Of a stretch of DNA of 64,000 bases, positions 22,485-44,471 are shown in pieces. The stretch's first letter is position 1, and every line of letters starts with the position of its first letter. A program made the translations under genes and the position numbers. The notes beneath the pieces were generated by a model that was not told where the DNA came from, did no database searches, and worked only from the letters and a program-made list of their open reading frames with translations. The stretch is from contig CAMPET010000177.1 in the NCBI GenBank assembly GCA_946803715.1, positions 39,465-103,464 on the forward strand, in the 5' to 3' direction. This stretch comes from Beroe ovata. Taxonomy: Eukaryota > Ctenophora > Nuda > Beroida > Beroidae.

Positions 22485-25397
22485 ATGAATGAATCAGAAC
22501 GACGTGCTATTAAAGAATGTCATAGTTTGATTGATACCCAAGTCAATAAGGAAGAAATTGTTTACTACCTTAAAGAGATGTTCCCTATGTATCAGAGCTA
22601 TTTTGAAACCACAGAAGATGATCTTTCAAAGTCAGTTTCTGACATCTTCATCTTCCTTAAAGATGTTGATGGTGCCTTCAAGGGAATATGCCAAATATTA
22701 TCAGAGGAGTGTTCCCAGCCATTTATTGTTAAATCACTCAAATCTATAGTTGACAAATATGCTACTGAAACAGATACCGCACCATCTGAAAGGCGAAAAT
22801 CTCTCAATCTTCCTCTTGATTGTCTACACATGGCTCCAGCAGATTTTGTCTATACTGATTTATCATCAGAAATTTCATCAAAAGTCTCCACCAAACCATC
22901 ACCAGACATATTAATATCAGGGCCTAGTGGATCTGGCAAATCTTCCTTGGTAGTTGATGTGTTTAAAAATCTAAGAAAGGATGATTTTGAATGCCTTATC
23001 TTAGATTTGTATGTAAATAGATTTTCAAGTGTCCTTGGTAAACTTGAGACATTTGTTGGGGAGAAAGTTAACTCAGACAAGAAAGTTGTGTTTCTAGACA
23101 GCTGTACTCAACCAATGTTCCTTAGATTGAATGATGGTTCAACATCAAGTATTTACAGTGAGATGAAAATGAAGGGTATATCATTGATTTTCATCTCCAA
23201 TGATGCAGAATTCTCATTACTATTGGAAAATTGCGTTGAATTTAAGATGCCATCATGTGACTTCAATAACATCAAATCAATTCTTAAAACAAACTTTAGT
23301 TTTAGTGAGGAGAAGTTTGAAGCACTATTATCAGGGATCCGTCAATTCAATCATGACTCTCTCTATCCTGTGCAAGTCATATTGTCAGGATCTCTCTTTG
23401 TTTCTCTCAAGGAGTCCCAATTTGAGCTTTTAAACTGTTTGCCAGCTTTTGAAGATGTTGAATTTGTTGAAAAATCATTGAGGATGATTATTGATGTCCG
23501 CAACAGTGTTGATGATCTGTATGTGATAGCAGCAGTTGTCATTTTCCAGGATGCTGGAGGTGCATATCTGAGCCATCTTCAGCAACTGCTCAGCAAATCA
23601 AAATATAGCCCTGAGCTTGTTCAACAGTCACTGGAAAGCCTTGTTGACTGTCGACTTCTGATCACATATCATGAGAGGTACTACTTAAGGGCTAGTTTTG
23701 TTAAGCCACTGATGCTGATTGATAAATTCCAAAGAATTTGGGACATTGTCATGGTTCAGTTTTGTTTACAATATCTCAAATATGTTGATATTATAATAGA
23801 ATCGTTGAGTGATGAAATGAAACTGATGAAGGAATGGGAAAGTGTCAAGAATCTTGTAATCAAAGCATTGACATGTGATGTTTCACCAAAAAATGATGAA
23901 AAGTATAAAATCATTCTTGATATGAGATGTCTAGTGACTTCAAAGCTGAAGTCGTTATGGCAATCCAGATTGCTCAACTTTGCTCAATCTGTTGATATAT
24001 ATGAGACAATTGCTTCCATGATTAAGAAAGCTCCAGATTCGAAATTTTCTGACAAAATTCTTGTTTGGGAAAGGACTATTTTAATTCATTACATTTCTCT
24101 ATTCTTCTATTTTCAAAAAGTCCCTGAAAATACAGAACTTTTATCTTCAATTTTCATGGATGTTGATTCTGTGAACAGGAAACTGTCAAGTCCAACAGAT
24201 GACCTCTTTTGTGAGTTTATAAGTTTGATTATTGAATACAAGATACAAGAAGGGAAACTTGAGGATGCTGTGAGAAATCTGAAGACACTTATCAAAGTTC
24301 AGGACACATTGGATACTCCCAGAGATCATGTGACCCTGAATAAAATAAGGTTAGCACAGCTTAAGATATTGCAAAATGGAAAGTACGACTCTGAAGGGGA
24401 TGAAATTCTTAATGAGAATTTTTCCTCTACTCCTCTCAGTAGACCACAGCTTATCAACACCAAAATCCGAATGTCTCGAGGAGATTTTTATTATATGAAG
24501 AATGATTTTGTGAGTACAGCTTGGAATTATGAAATGGCTCTTTACAGTATTGATGAGCTTGTGCCAGAAAATCCTTTCATGTCAAATGAAATTAATAAGG
24601 TGATGCAAAACATTCACTGCAGGCTTGGAATGCTAGGGCTACAATCAGGTGATACTTCAGAATGCTCAAAAAGCCTAGTCAACTTTCACAAGTGCCAAGA
24701 ATTCTATGAGAGTATTGAAAATGGTTCAAAATATCACAAATATCTTATTTACTCAGCTGTTACTCATATTTTGATGGGGAACACTGACAAAGCTTTATAT
24801 GATGTATTGGAATATATCAAGCATTCTCCACACAAACCAATGTTTGTTGCTGTTACTGATCGAAGTGTCCAGGAGATAATTTCTAGAAATCTACAGGAAA
24901 GGATGGGAGGCAATGAGCTTCAGTTTATTGATAATCATGTTTACCAGGGCAAAGTTAATTTCTTGCACCTGACAAGTGTAAACTATAACTGGGTGAAATG
25001 TCAAGCTAATGACGAAATAATTGAAATAGATGTGAAGATCCCAGAGAAACAAGTGAGGGCAAATGTTTTGCAATTTCCTGATCAGCGTTCTCAGAGTAAC
25101 AAATGTCTTGTTGTTGTTTTTCTGGAGAGTCAACATCAAAGAATGTTCAGTGACAGAACTAACATATCTGAGCAGACGAATGTATCACTGAGCTCTTTCA
25201 ACTCTAAGATTGTTGATTATGAGGGAGAGGCCTCCGAAACTGAAGACACTGTGGTTGATGAGCAGTCAAACCATTCTAATAAGATAATCAATTCTGTGTA
25301 CAACCACTCACTGACCTTTGCTAGAGAAATTCTTGACAAAGCCAAAGCCAGTTTTTTCCAGAACTTGACATCATCCATAGTCGATCAAATATTTTGA
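22485..25397 (+). CDS. Intronless STAND-type P-loop NTPase with CARD-like N-terminus and TPR-like helices
   Basis: One uninterrupted frame of 970 residues. ATG 22485 follows an AG two bases upstream and is preferred over the TTG at 22455. Residues 1-85 are helical with the spacing of a death-fold (CARD-like) domain, ending in AFKGICQILSEE. Walker A is GPSGSGKSS (146-154); KKVVFLDSC (about 199-207) fits a Walker B strand. A winged-helix-like part (about 343-415) follows. Residues about 560-800 show alternating helices resembling tetratricopeptide repeats. This order (effector, NTPase, winged helix, repeats) is that of APAF1, NLR and other STAND switches, which oligomerise after sensing a signal. 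The call rests on motifs and predicted helices, not on a recognised ortholog, so another AAA-type ATPase is possible. The long intronless frame contrasts with the neighbouring multi-exon genes and might mark a retrocopy. Confidence 0.65.
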   Translation: MNESERRAIKECHSLIDTQVNKEEIVYYLKEMFPMYQSYFETTEDDLSKSVSDIFIFLKDVDGAFKGICQILSEECSQPFIVKSLKSIVDKYATETDTAPSERRKSLNLPLDCLHMAPADFVYTDLSSEISSKVSTKPSPDILISGPSGSGKSSLVVDVFKNLRKDDFECLILDLYVNRFSSVLGKLETFVGEKVNSDKKVVFLDSCTQPMFLRLNDGSTSSIYSEMKMKGISLIFISNDAEFSLLLENCVEFKMPSCDFNNIKSILKTNFSFSEEKFEALLSGIRQFNHDSLYPVQVILSGSLFVSLKESQFELLNCLPAFEDVEFVEKSLRMIIDVRNSVDDLYVIAAVVIFQDAGGAYLSHLQQLLSKSKYSPELVQQSLESLVDCRLLITYHERYYLRASFVKPLMLIDKFQRIWDIVMVQFCLQYLKYVDIIIESLSDEMKLMKEWESVKNLVIKALTCDVSPKNDEKYKIILDMRCLVTSKLKSLWQSRLLNFAQSVDIYETIASMIKKAPDSKFSDKILVWERTILIHYISLFFYFQKVPENTELLSSIFMDVDSVNRKLSSPTDDLFCEFISLIIEYKIQEGKLEDAVRNLKTLIKVQDTLDTPRDHVTLNKIRLAQLKILQNGKYDSEGDEILNENFSSTPLSRPQLINTKIRMSRGDFYYMKNDFVSTAWNYEMALYSIDELVPENPFMSNEINKVMQNIHCRLGMLGLQSGDTSECSKSLVNFHKCQEFYESIENGSKYHKYLIYSAVTHILMGNTDKALYDVLEYIKHSPHKPMFVAVTDRSVQEIISRNLQERMGGNELQFIDNHVYQGKVNFLHLTSVNYNWVKCQANDEIIEIDVKIPEKQVRANVLQFPDQRSQSNKCLVVVFLESQHQRMFSDRTNISEQTNVSLSSFNSKIVDYEGEASETEDTVVDEQSNHSNKIINSVYNHSLTFAREILDKAKASFFQNLTSSIVDQIF

Positions 25398-25795
25398 TCA
25401 AATATCTCAGATGCATGAACATTCAACGCAGAATAATTTTTTTTCATTATTGATGATGCAGATGGAATGATGTAGATATTCTGATAGTGACGATGAAAAT
25501 GTTGAAATGTGGGTGAATTTTGAGGTTTTGATGATTGTTTATAAATTTTTATCTTCATTTTGTTTTTTTAAGTTTCATACAATTACCAGAATATTTGTGG
25601 TGTTAGAAATCGTTCATATTTTGATTTATGAGTTGTATGCTTCTGTCATTTATCAAATCGTGTTTCAAGCATCCTGTAATTATTATTTGTGATAATGATA
25701 AGCAATCGTTTAGCATCTTAACATCAATCTATCTAGCTATTGTACCAGCCAGCAATATATTTTGACAACTTTAAATTTCATTTATTGATACAGGT
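25398..25795 (+). other. Short spacer between two same-strand genes
   Basis: About 400 AT-rich bases separate the stop of the STAND-type gene from the PKA start codon. A CAG acceptor lies two bases before that ATG, so this stretch should be partly intron of a PKA 5' leader. No canonical AATAAA was found close to the STAND-type stop codon. Confidence 0.5.
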
Positions 25796-37336
<11,541 letters not shown>

Positions 37337-38509
37337 CGTCACTCTCCTCCCAGCTTCTCTTTCTCTTTATTTCTCACGCGTCACACCTAACGCAGTAGTT
37401 CTCACGCAGCAATATATATATATCACAATAACCCGCCTCTCTCTATTATTATCTCTTGGTGTGATATGTAACATGTGATGCTCACAAACAAGTGATCAGG
37501 AGGTAGTCGCGGACTTGAATTTAGCCGAATGAGAATTAAATGTCGGTAATATATCATGCTAATTGTATGTCTGTGTTCTTCATAATATATTGTATTGTTA
37601 TGATATGACGTTTTGACTCGGAGCTAATTCTTACCTAGACTGCAGCGCGAATAAGAGCAGTTTCGTATGTTTATGACTGTTAATTTGGCGGAAAAGTGGT
37701 GGTATAAAAGGGCTAAGGCATGAGAAACATTTAGATTCGATTATTGGCATTTTTCAAGAGAGTAGAAAACTAGAAAATATATGGCTATGTACACTGGCAA
37801 GGCGAATACTGTGATGAATTACCAGCACTTCCTGTTGAACTAGTCGAAATTGAATCCGCAATCATACAACTTCTAGGATGCGATACTGTGATAATATATG
37901 TATTGAACAATTTGTTTTTATCAGTTATGATTGTTATTAACAGTTTTTAATTTTCTTCTCGGCCCGAAACGCAAATTTGGTAGCATTCTATTTTGTGATC
38001 TTGCTTCATAAAGAGGTGGTCTCCATCACATTTTGTTAGAGATTCTGTCATGAGTTGGTAAAATTATCTACGTACTGACCTGTTTGGATAATTTGGATCC
38101 TAAGAGATTCTTTCATAAGCCAGTAGATTTAGAAATTGTGACAAATGTCTTTGAATTGTAAATTGTCATTTTCATGTGTGTTTGTTAATGTCATTAAGAA
38201 CGGATCCGAAAATCTGTTCTTTGCTGCGATCAGCTGCTTTTCGGTGAAAAGTTGTACCTAATTTTTGTCCGGAATCTCTATTAATTCTAATATTGTATAT
38301 CGGAAGTGTTTTGACTGCATAATGTATAATTTTATGTACCATTATAACTAAATTGTTTCCAAACTTTATGACCAACCGTTTCCATTCTGGCTAGGAAATG
38401 TCACTCGACTCAGTGCAGCTCTGTCTTGCCTGAATCCAGTGCANTCAACTCAAGAGGAATTTGACTTTTGCTCGAATCAAAACATACTTGCATTCATCCC
38501 ATCAACGAA

Positions 38510-38685
38510 AAATAAAACGTTATCAAAGCACCATCATCAGAAATGAGCTCCCACTTCACTATTACAGTAGTAGCACGTATCCATGGCAACGCGCACTTTA
38601 ACTTCAAAATCAGCACGTGCATTTCGTGACGGACGTAAATAAATAAATAAACACAAACAAACAACCAAATTATAATATAGATAGC
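38510..38685 (+). repeat. Dispersed repeat copy 2
   Basis: Collinear with 13800-14035 and ending in the same CCAAATTATAATATAGAT. Before the end it has an AAATAAATAAATAAACACAA tract, like the simple tail of a short retroposon. Confidence 0.6.
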
Positions 38686-38690
38686 AATTG

Positions 38691-38805
38691 TAGGATTTCA
38701 CCCTACCCTTGCTGGCGGGATTTTATCCCTGGCAAGGCGGATTGAAAATCGTCGGGGCGGATTGAAAATCGCGCGCACCGACGGTAGGGTAAAATCCTAC
38801 AAAGA
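38691..38805. mobile_element. Short terminal-inverted-repeat element
   Basis: The ends TTGTAGGATTTCACCCTACC and, on the other strand, TTTGTAGGATTTTACCCTACC are nearly identical inverted repeats about 115 bp apart. The inside contains the phrase GGCGGATTGAAAATCG twice. It begins directly after the dispersed repeat at 38510-38685. Confidence 0.65.
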
Positions 38806-38994
38806 TAGCAAATTTAGGTTGACTAAATAAGCTAAGCGCGCGGCGCGGCAACTTTATAAATTTCGTTGCGCGCAAAAAGTCTTGCATTCAAGTTGCAGAA
38901 GCAATAAGATCAAGATTAACTGTAATTGATATTGGCAGCAGTGCCTGGCACAATATCATTTCTTTATTAACAGTCATCCAATCGCAAAAATTTG

Positions 38995-39085
38995 TTCCCG
39001 CGCTGCGTGACCCAAATACTCCGCGCGTCTACGACTTTTCAGTTCACTGAGTAGAACAGGGGCGCGCAACGTGTGCACACAAAAA
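38995..39085 (+). repeat. CpG-rich dispersed repeat upstream of the coiled-coil gene
   Basis: CGCTGCGTGACCCAAATACT, CGCGCGTCTACGACTTTTCA, TTCACTGAGTAGAACAGG and GCGCGCAACGTGTGCACAC follow one another exactly as at 51606-51735. The copy lies about 220 bp before the ATG of the next gene, similar to the copy before the STAND-type gene. Confidence 0.75.
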
Positions 39086-39301
39086 TTGATAATTTTAATC
39101 CATCAGATATATACCATTTTTTGATCATTGATTTTCTGTGAAAAATACCAAGCAGCATTAATTCATTTTAATTTTACATGGAAAATATATCACCTTTTTA
39201 ATTTCACTTGTGAACCATTTTATTTAATGATCTGTGATATCTATTTGGATTGATTCGAATTTGATCAGTATAATTTCTTATTGTATCAGGGATAATGAAA
39301 A

Positions 39302-41173
39302 ATGACATTACTACAAACTCTTGAGTTCAAGGAATATTTTGTTGAAAAATTGCTGAATGCAAGTCATGAAGAGCAGAAAGAATTAGTTAGTAGTGTGTAT
39401 ACTTTTGATACTTGGATCACTTCATCATCAATTGATTTGAGATTTCATTTTTTATTGTTTTATCACTTGAGTGGGAAATGCATGGTCTTACATCTTAATT
39501 TATCTGGCTTACCATCATTATATGACAAACCATTATAAGATAACTCAGGACTAAGCCCTAAGATGCATTAATTTCAGTTACTGGGACATTCAAATCCAAC
39601 TACAGAAAAAGATGAAGTCTTTAGTGGCTTCATTCTCTCCCTCCTAGAGCACATTGTGAGCTGTGGGTGCTCAATTAAACAAACTGTATCTTCTCTAAAC
39701 TTTATCCTTCATGTTAGTAGAAATGCTCATTTGTGAGGTTGAATTCATGACTATTTTGTGAATACTGAATATCCAGAGCTTAACTCACAGTTACACATTT
39801 TTACAGATAGGTATCTTTCTAACTGATGCTCTACCCCAGTTTGTGAATGAGAGCTGCACTGGAAATCTTATTGATGCTGTAAGAGTTTTGCATCAATCTC
39901 TTGCTAGAATAAACTTTCTTAGTAGCCATCAGGTAACTACTTCAACAATGTATAATGATTGTCCTATGCTCATACTTAACTGCTGGAGGGACATCATTTG
40001 AGATTAAAGAGTTAGTGTGTTAAGTGTTTACCAGCAACTCCCTTGCACAGATAACAAGCATTTTGGAGTTTCTCAACCGGACATATCTCTCCCATTTCTC
40101 TCTGTACAAGTACCTACTAACAGTTCCCCGAGACCAGGACTACACTCACCTACAGAAATGTGTCTTTGTTCCAGATGTAGTGGCAACCTTATCTTCTTCT
40201 AAACCTGAATCCCAGTGGCTGTTAGTACTTAATGACTTAATGAGATAATGGTAACTTCATAAGATGGAGATAGACCTTGAAGATTTTGCTGCAAATTAAG
40301 GAATAAACAAACCTAACAGCCCATACTTTGGGTTACTTCCGTTACATCATACTTACACACATACCTACATGCTGTAGAATAAGAATAACGATGAGTGATA
40401 GTTAGTAAATTCTCTTTTGACTCTGTTTGATAAGAATAAGAATATTAATAGCTGTACATCACCCTTTCAGATATGAGGAAAAGGTTGCCAGTATCAAGGA
40501 GAAATACGAAGCGATGGAGAAGGAGATAGCTGAGACAAAGGTGGTGGGAGACAATGGGAAACTTCTATTGGATAGTACACAGCAAGTGGACAAGGAATCA
40601 CTGAAAACACTGGTAAATAACTCAATGGTGCATCCTAATTTGAAGAAAAGACTTCTGAAAAACAGAAGGCTGGATTGGAAAAACTAACAGTTCCACTGTT
40701 TATCTTTATTCACCTTTGATCCCAATTTCTGTTAACAACAGGTTGAAGAGGTAGTGAAGCGTCAGTGTGAGGGGATAGAGAGAAGATTGGAGACTGTACT
40801 CAAGCTATCAGAAGTCCAACTCGGCAGGGAGATAGCACTCATAGAGGTAGGAGTAGCACTGACAATCATTGGATATCATCAACAATAGCTTTGGCTGTCT
40901 ACATCCCAATTTGTCTGAACCTGTTGGCAAAGTTAATTACAATCAGACTGATATCCTGTCACCTCACCTTATATCATATGTTTTATGCTCTGATTTTGCA
41001 CATTTCTCAAGTGCTTTCTGCATATCACCAATCCTCAGAAATCCTTACAATGTACAGGCTTTAATTGACAGGCAAAAAGAGAGCTGAATCCTCAAAAAGA
41101 CAGAGCAGCATCAAAAACCAGCGTCAGTCCTAGGAGCCGCAAATCGAAGTCACCAGCCAAGGGTAAAAAGTAG
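39302..41173 (+). CDS. Small helical / coiled-coil protein, possibly cilia-associated
   Basis: Seven exons (39302-39385, 39578-39655, 39807-39932, 40051-40220, 40471-40612, 40742-40846, 41072-41173) join in phase to 268 residues. The first half is helical (TLEFKEYFVEKLL, FSGFILSLLEHI, ITSILEFLNRTYLSHFSLYKYLLT). The second half is a charged coiled coil (YEEKVASIKEKYEAMEKEIAE, VEEVVKRQCEGIERRLE). It ends in a short basic tail with SPRSRKSKSP and KGKK. The ILEFLNRTYLSHFSLYKYL stretch is reminiscent of CFAP119 (CCDC189), a ciliary protein, but the resemblance is from memory and weak. The exon chain itself is well supported by consensus sites and matching phases. The first donor could be GTTAGT (used here) or a nearby GTGTAT. 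Confidence 0.8.
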
Positions 41174-41264
41174 TAACAAAATTTAGTTGGGGTGACGAGT
41201 ATGAGTGTATTTTGACGGTTTTCTCTTATTAAGTTTATTTGTCTTAAGAAGAGACAAGTCCCTT

Positions 41265-41460
41265 TCACAGGCACTGTACAGTGTACAGTGCACACTGTAC
41301 ACAGTGCACTATACACTGCACACGGTTCACAGTGCACTATACACAGGGCACTATACAGTATACACTAAACACGGTAGACTGTACACTATACACAGTGCAC
41401 TATACACTGTACACAATGCATTACAGTGTACATTGTACATAATATACCGTACACTTGCAG
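41265..41460. repeat. Palindromic GTGTACA / CACTATACA repeat tract
   Basis: Words of the form CACTGTACA, CAGTGCACTATACAC and GTGTACAGTG alternate for about 190 bp, each close to its own reverse complement. It lies just after the stop of the coiled-coil gene. A looser tract of the same flavour is at 32680-33000. Confidence 0.75.
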
Positions 41461-41944
41461 GCTCAAAATCGTGAAAACTGAAAAATAAGAATCATCCCTC
41501 CTCAGGATTTCGATAAGTTTCTCATATAAAAAACTGAGGGTAGTTATGGGTAATGGGATTGACAAATACCTTAATCTGTTTACTGATCTCTGCTTTAATC
41601 TGTCAAATATCTGTAAATATTGTAATGAACTCTGTATCTAGTATAACATTTGATGTAAATAACGATATGATATCTACTCTTATGTTTTACTGTTTCAGTC
41701 CAATGATAGGGGTACCTTCAGATCCAACATGCGCTTGATATATTGCAAATCATTAAGATTTTGAACTGCGGATTGCTGCAAATTTTCCAATTATCGCATG
41801 CACTCTATAGTCATTTTGTTAGTCGTATTTGTTTACACTGCACGATGAAAATTCAGTTTGCTCTTGAGCCCATTCGATGTGTATTTTAACACACGTGAAT
41901 GTGCGCTGAAATCGATTCTGTACGTGAGTTCATGATTCCGTAAA

Positions 41945-42275
41945 ATTGGATGCAAATTGGAAACAGTGAGACAAAATGAGACAAAATGAGACAAATGCAT
42001 TTTGCGAGCTTTCTGAGAGGTCAAGCATCACAAGACTTTCAAATTTTACCTGTACCATGGTTCTGCACACTCTGAGTCGAGAGTTTCATCCATAATGGCC
42101 ATCGTGGGGTCCGTAGGGGCCCAAAAGGCCCAAATTTTAAAATGCCGAGATCGATTCAAAAACACTTCTAATCAGTTGTTGTACACTCTAGAAGACATGT
42201 GAGCAACTTTTTGGGCCAATTTGGCCATGTAACGGCCCATAGAAGCTGCATCCAATTTCGGGAATTTTGTCTCAC
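41945..42275 (+). repeat. Direct repeat, left copy
   Basis: Shares with 44003-44240, in the same order, ATTGGAAACAG, GAGACAAA, ATGGCCATCxTGGGGTCCGT, GGCCCAAATTTT, ATCGATTCAAAAA, ACTTCTAATCA and ACTCTAGAAGACAT. The two copies flank the inverted-arm element at 42277-43650. Confidence 0.7.
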
Positions 42276-42276
42276 N

Positions 42277-43650
42277 TCCTATCCTAATAGGATGCACCTA
42301 TGTACTGCAGTGCCAACAATAAAGCTGCTGCAGAGCAGCACTTTGATTGAATAATGGTTTGGGAAATCAGAATTCAGAACTACCGAATATGAAAAGGACA
42401 TCTTCTCACTTCTCACTAGACCAAAGTGCTAGACAATGAGGTAATTATCTTTGAATGTATCGTGAGGTGATTGGATGTGCCGTGAAATGAGAGTGTAGAT
42501 AGGTAGTAGGTACAAACGATCAGAGAATAGTTGTTTCTATGCTGATGTTTTTGAATTCGCCTGCTGATGAAAGTTGCCAGCGATCACGAATAGAAGTTCT
42601 ATTAGTATTAGAACGTCAAACTGGATAGAACATCAAACTGTATATCGCTCAAGAAAGGTATCTCAATGCTTGACACCGCCTCGTTAGGGCCGGGTGTGTA
42701 CTCAATAATTATGGGGATTGTGGGTGTATAACAATATAACGGAGTTCATTGTTTGCTATCGTGTTGGGAACACACATCCCATCACTGGGCTTACACTGCT
42801 ACACAACGCTACCATAGCTGCTAGCCAAGTAAGCAGCTCTGTTAGTGAGCCTACTTATCCTAAATAAGGGGTGTATTAGCCGAGCAGTTGTCTATGTTGT
42901 GAGAGGCACGTGGGCGATCACGTGATGGACACGTGACCTCACCAGCTACTCGCTTACGTGTCTCGTGATGCGCTATCTTTCTACCAATATGGTATAAACC
43001 GCGGCATGAACGCCTCGAGATCGCATTCAGCCCTCTTATTGGTCCCTGCTGAGACAATGGAGAGCTGTGATTGGTTGAGCGCGTGTGTCACGTGATAACC
43101 CCGCTCTACATGGAGAGAGTGGTGCAGCACTTGTGAGCTTGGGTCACAACTCAATATATATCGTGTGTGTTGGATAGAGGGAGCTATTCCTCTACCATTA
43201 TCTCAACTTTTAGTGGGCTTACACGGCTGTTTTTCACTGATCGCACTATACTATGCAGTGTGTAGTACAGCTGCTGCTATAAACACGGGTGTATTGTTTG
43301 ANCCAGTTTGACGTTCTAATACTAATAGAACTTCTATTCGTTATCGCTGGCAACTTTCATCAGCAGGCGAATTCAAAAACATCAGCATTGAAACAACTAT
43401 TCTCTGATCGTTTGTACCTACTACCTATCTACACTCTCATTTCACGGCACATCCAATCACGTCACGATACATTCAAAGATAATTACCTCATTGTCTAGCA
43501 CTTTGGTGTAGTGAGAAGTGAGAAGATGTCCTTTTCATATTCGGTAGTTCTGAATTCTGATTTCCCAAACCATTATTCAATCAAAGTGCTGCTCTGCAGC
43601 AGCTATATTGTTGGCACTGCAGTACATAGGTACATCCTATTAGGATAGGA
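42277..43650. mobile_element. 1.37-kb element with 348-bp inverted arms
   Basis: The arm 42277-42624 (TCCTATCCTAATAGGATG...) is the reverse complement of 43303-43650, with roughly seven mismatches by eye. The interior (42625-43302) is about 680 bp with no recognised transposase. It contains several CACGTG sites at 42907-42935 and 43089. Long inverted arms and no gene fit a non-autonomous foldback transposon. Single N bases sit exactly next to both arms (42276 and 43302), so an assembly artefact from a collapsed inverted repeat is also possible. Confidence 0.75.
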
Positions 43651-44002
43651 ATCATTAAGTTCAATACGATTAAGCAACTAAAGTTCCTACTGGTAAATGT
43701 AAATAAGAATAAAGGATCGACGGAACGGTTAAGAGTATGGTTACTGACAGGGCCAAACAGTTTAGGAACAGCCAGGAAGCACCAGAACACATTCACGATG
43801 GTCAATAACAAAATTTTTTCTCATATCTAACTACTATTCCTTCTATCAACGTATTCAGAAAATTCTTCACAAGTATTTTCCCACGGTCGCGCGCGCACTG
43901 CTTGCGCAGCAGCAAATTTTGTCACACTGCTTGTTAGCGATGAATATTTGTATATCCTCAAAACCAAATTTTTCGCGCGTTACGTACAGCTGTAGATGAT
44001 TC

Positions 44003-44240
44003 TACAAATTGGAAACAGGATGAGACAAAGTAGATGTGGTCAAATCTGCCAAAAAACAGTGTTAATCGAGTGCCTTATCATATATAGCGTCACAGCCCAT
44101 TCTATCACCCAGCATGGCCATCTTGGGGTCCGTGGGGGCCAAAAAGGGCCCATAAGGCCCAAATTTTGAAATGGCCAAATCGATTCAAAAATACTTCTAA
44201 TCACTTTATATTCACTCTAGAAGACATCCTCGCTACTTNG
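44003..44240 (+). repeat. Direct repeat, right copy
   Basis: Second copy of the sequence at 41945-42275, somewhat diverged, ending at the N at about 44239. Confidence 0.65.
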
Positions 44241-44471
44241 GGGGAGAATATAGGTGAGTTCCGAGATACGGCCCGATCTGCTATAATTATTCGTAGCGAT
44301 ATTGTTCATCCTATTGGCTTGCGCCGAATTTGTAAGTATTTCACGTACTGGGAATTAGGGTAACTGATCCGGTGATCCGGGTTTTTAGTTGGATATCGCT
44401 AATTTGTCACCTTCTCCCGTATAATATTGTTCTGCTCTCATCAAGACTTATGATTTGGGAGTACAATTATA

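Larger units (their letters stand above)
37337..39301. other. 3' UTR and intergenic region between PKA and the coiled-coil gene
   Basis: AT-rich 3' sequence follows the PKA stop. An AATAAA lies at about 38510, although it may belong to the repeat there. The rest holds the second dispersed-repeat copy, a TIR element (38691-38805) and a CpG-rich repeat copy (38995-39085). No coding exon is seen. Confidence 0.6.

Noticed and set aside
22598-24295. Minus-strand frames opposite the STAND-type gene
   Set aside because: Short shadows of the 970-codon frame with no recognisable features.
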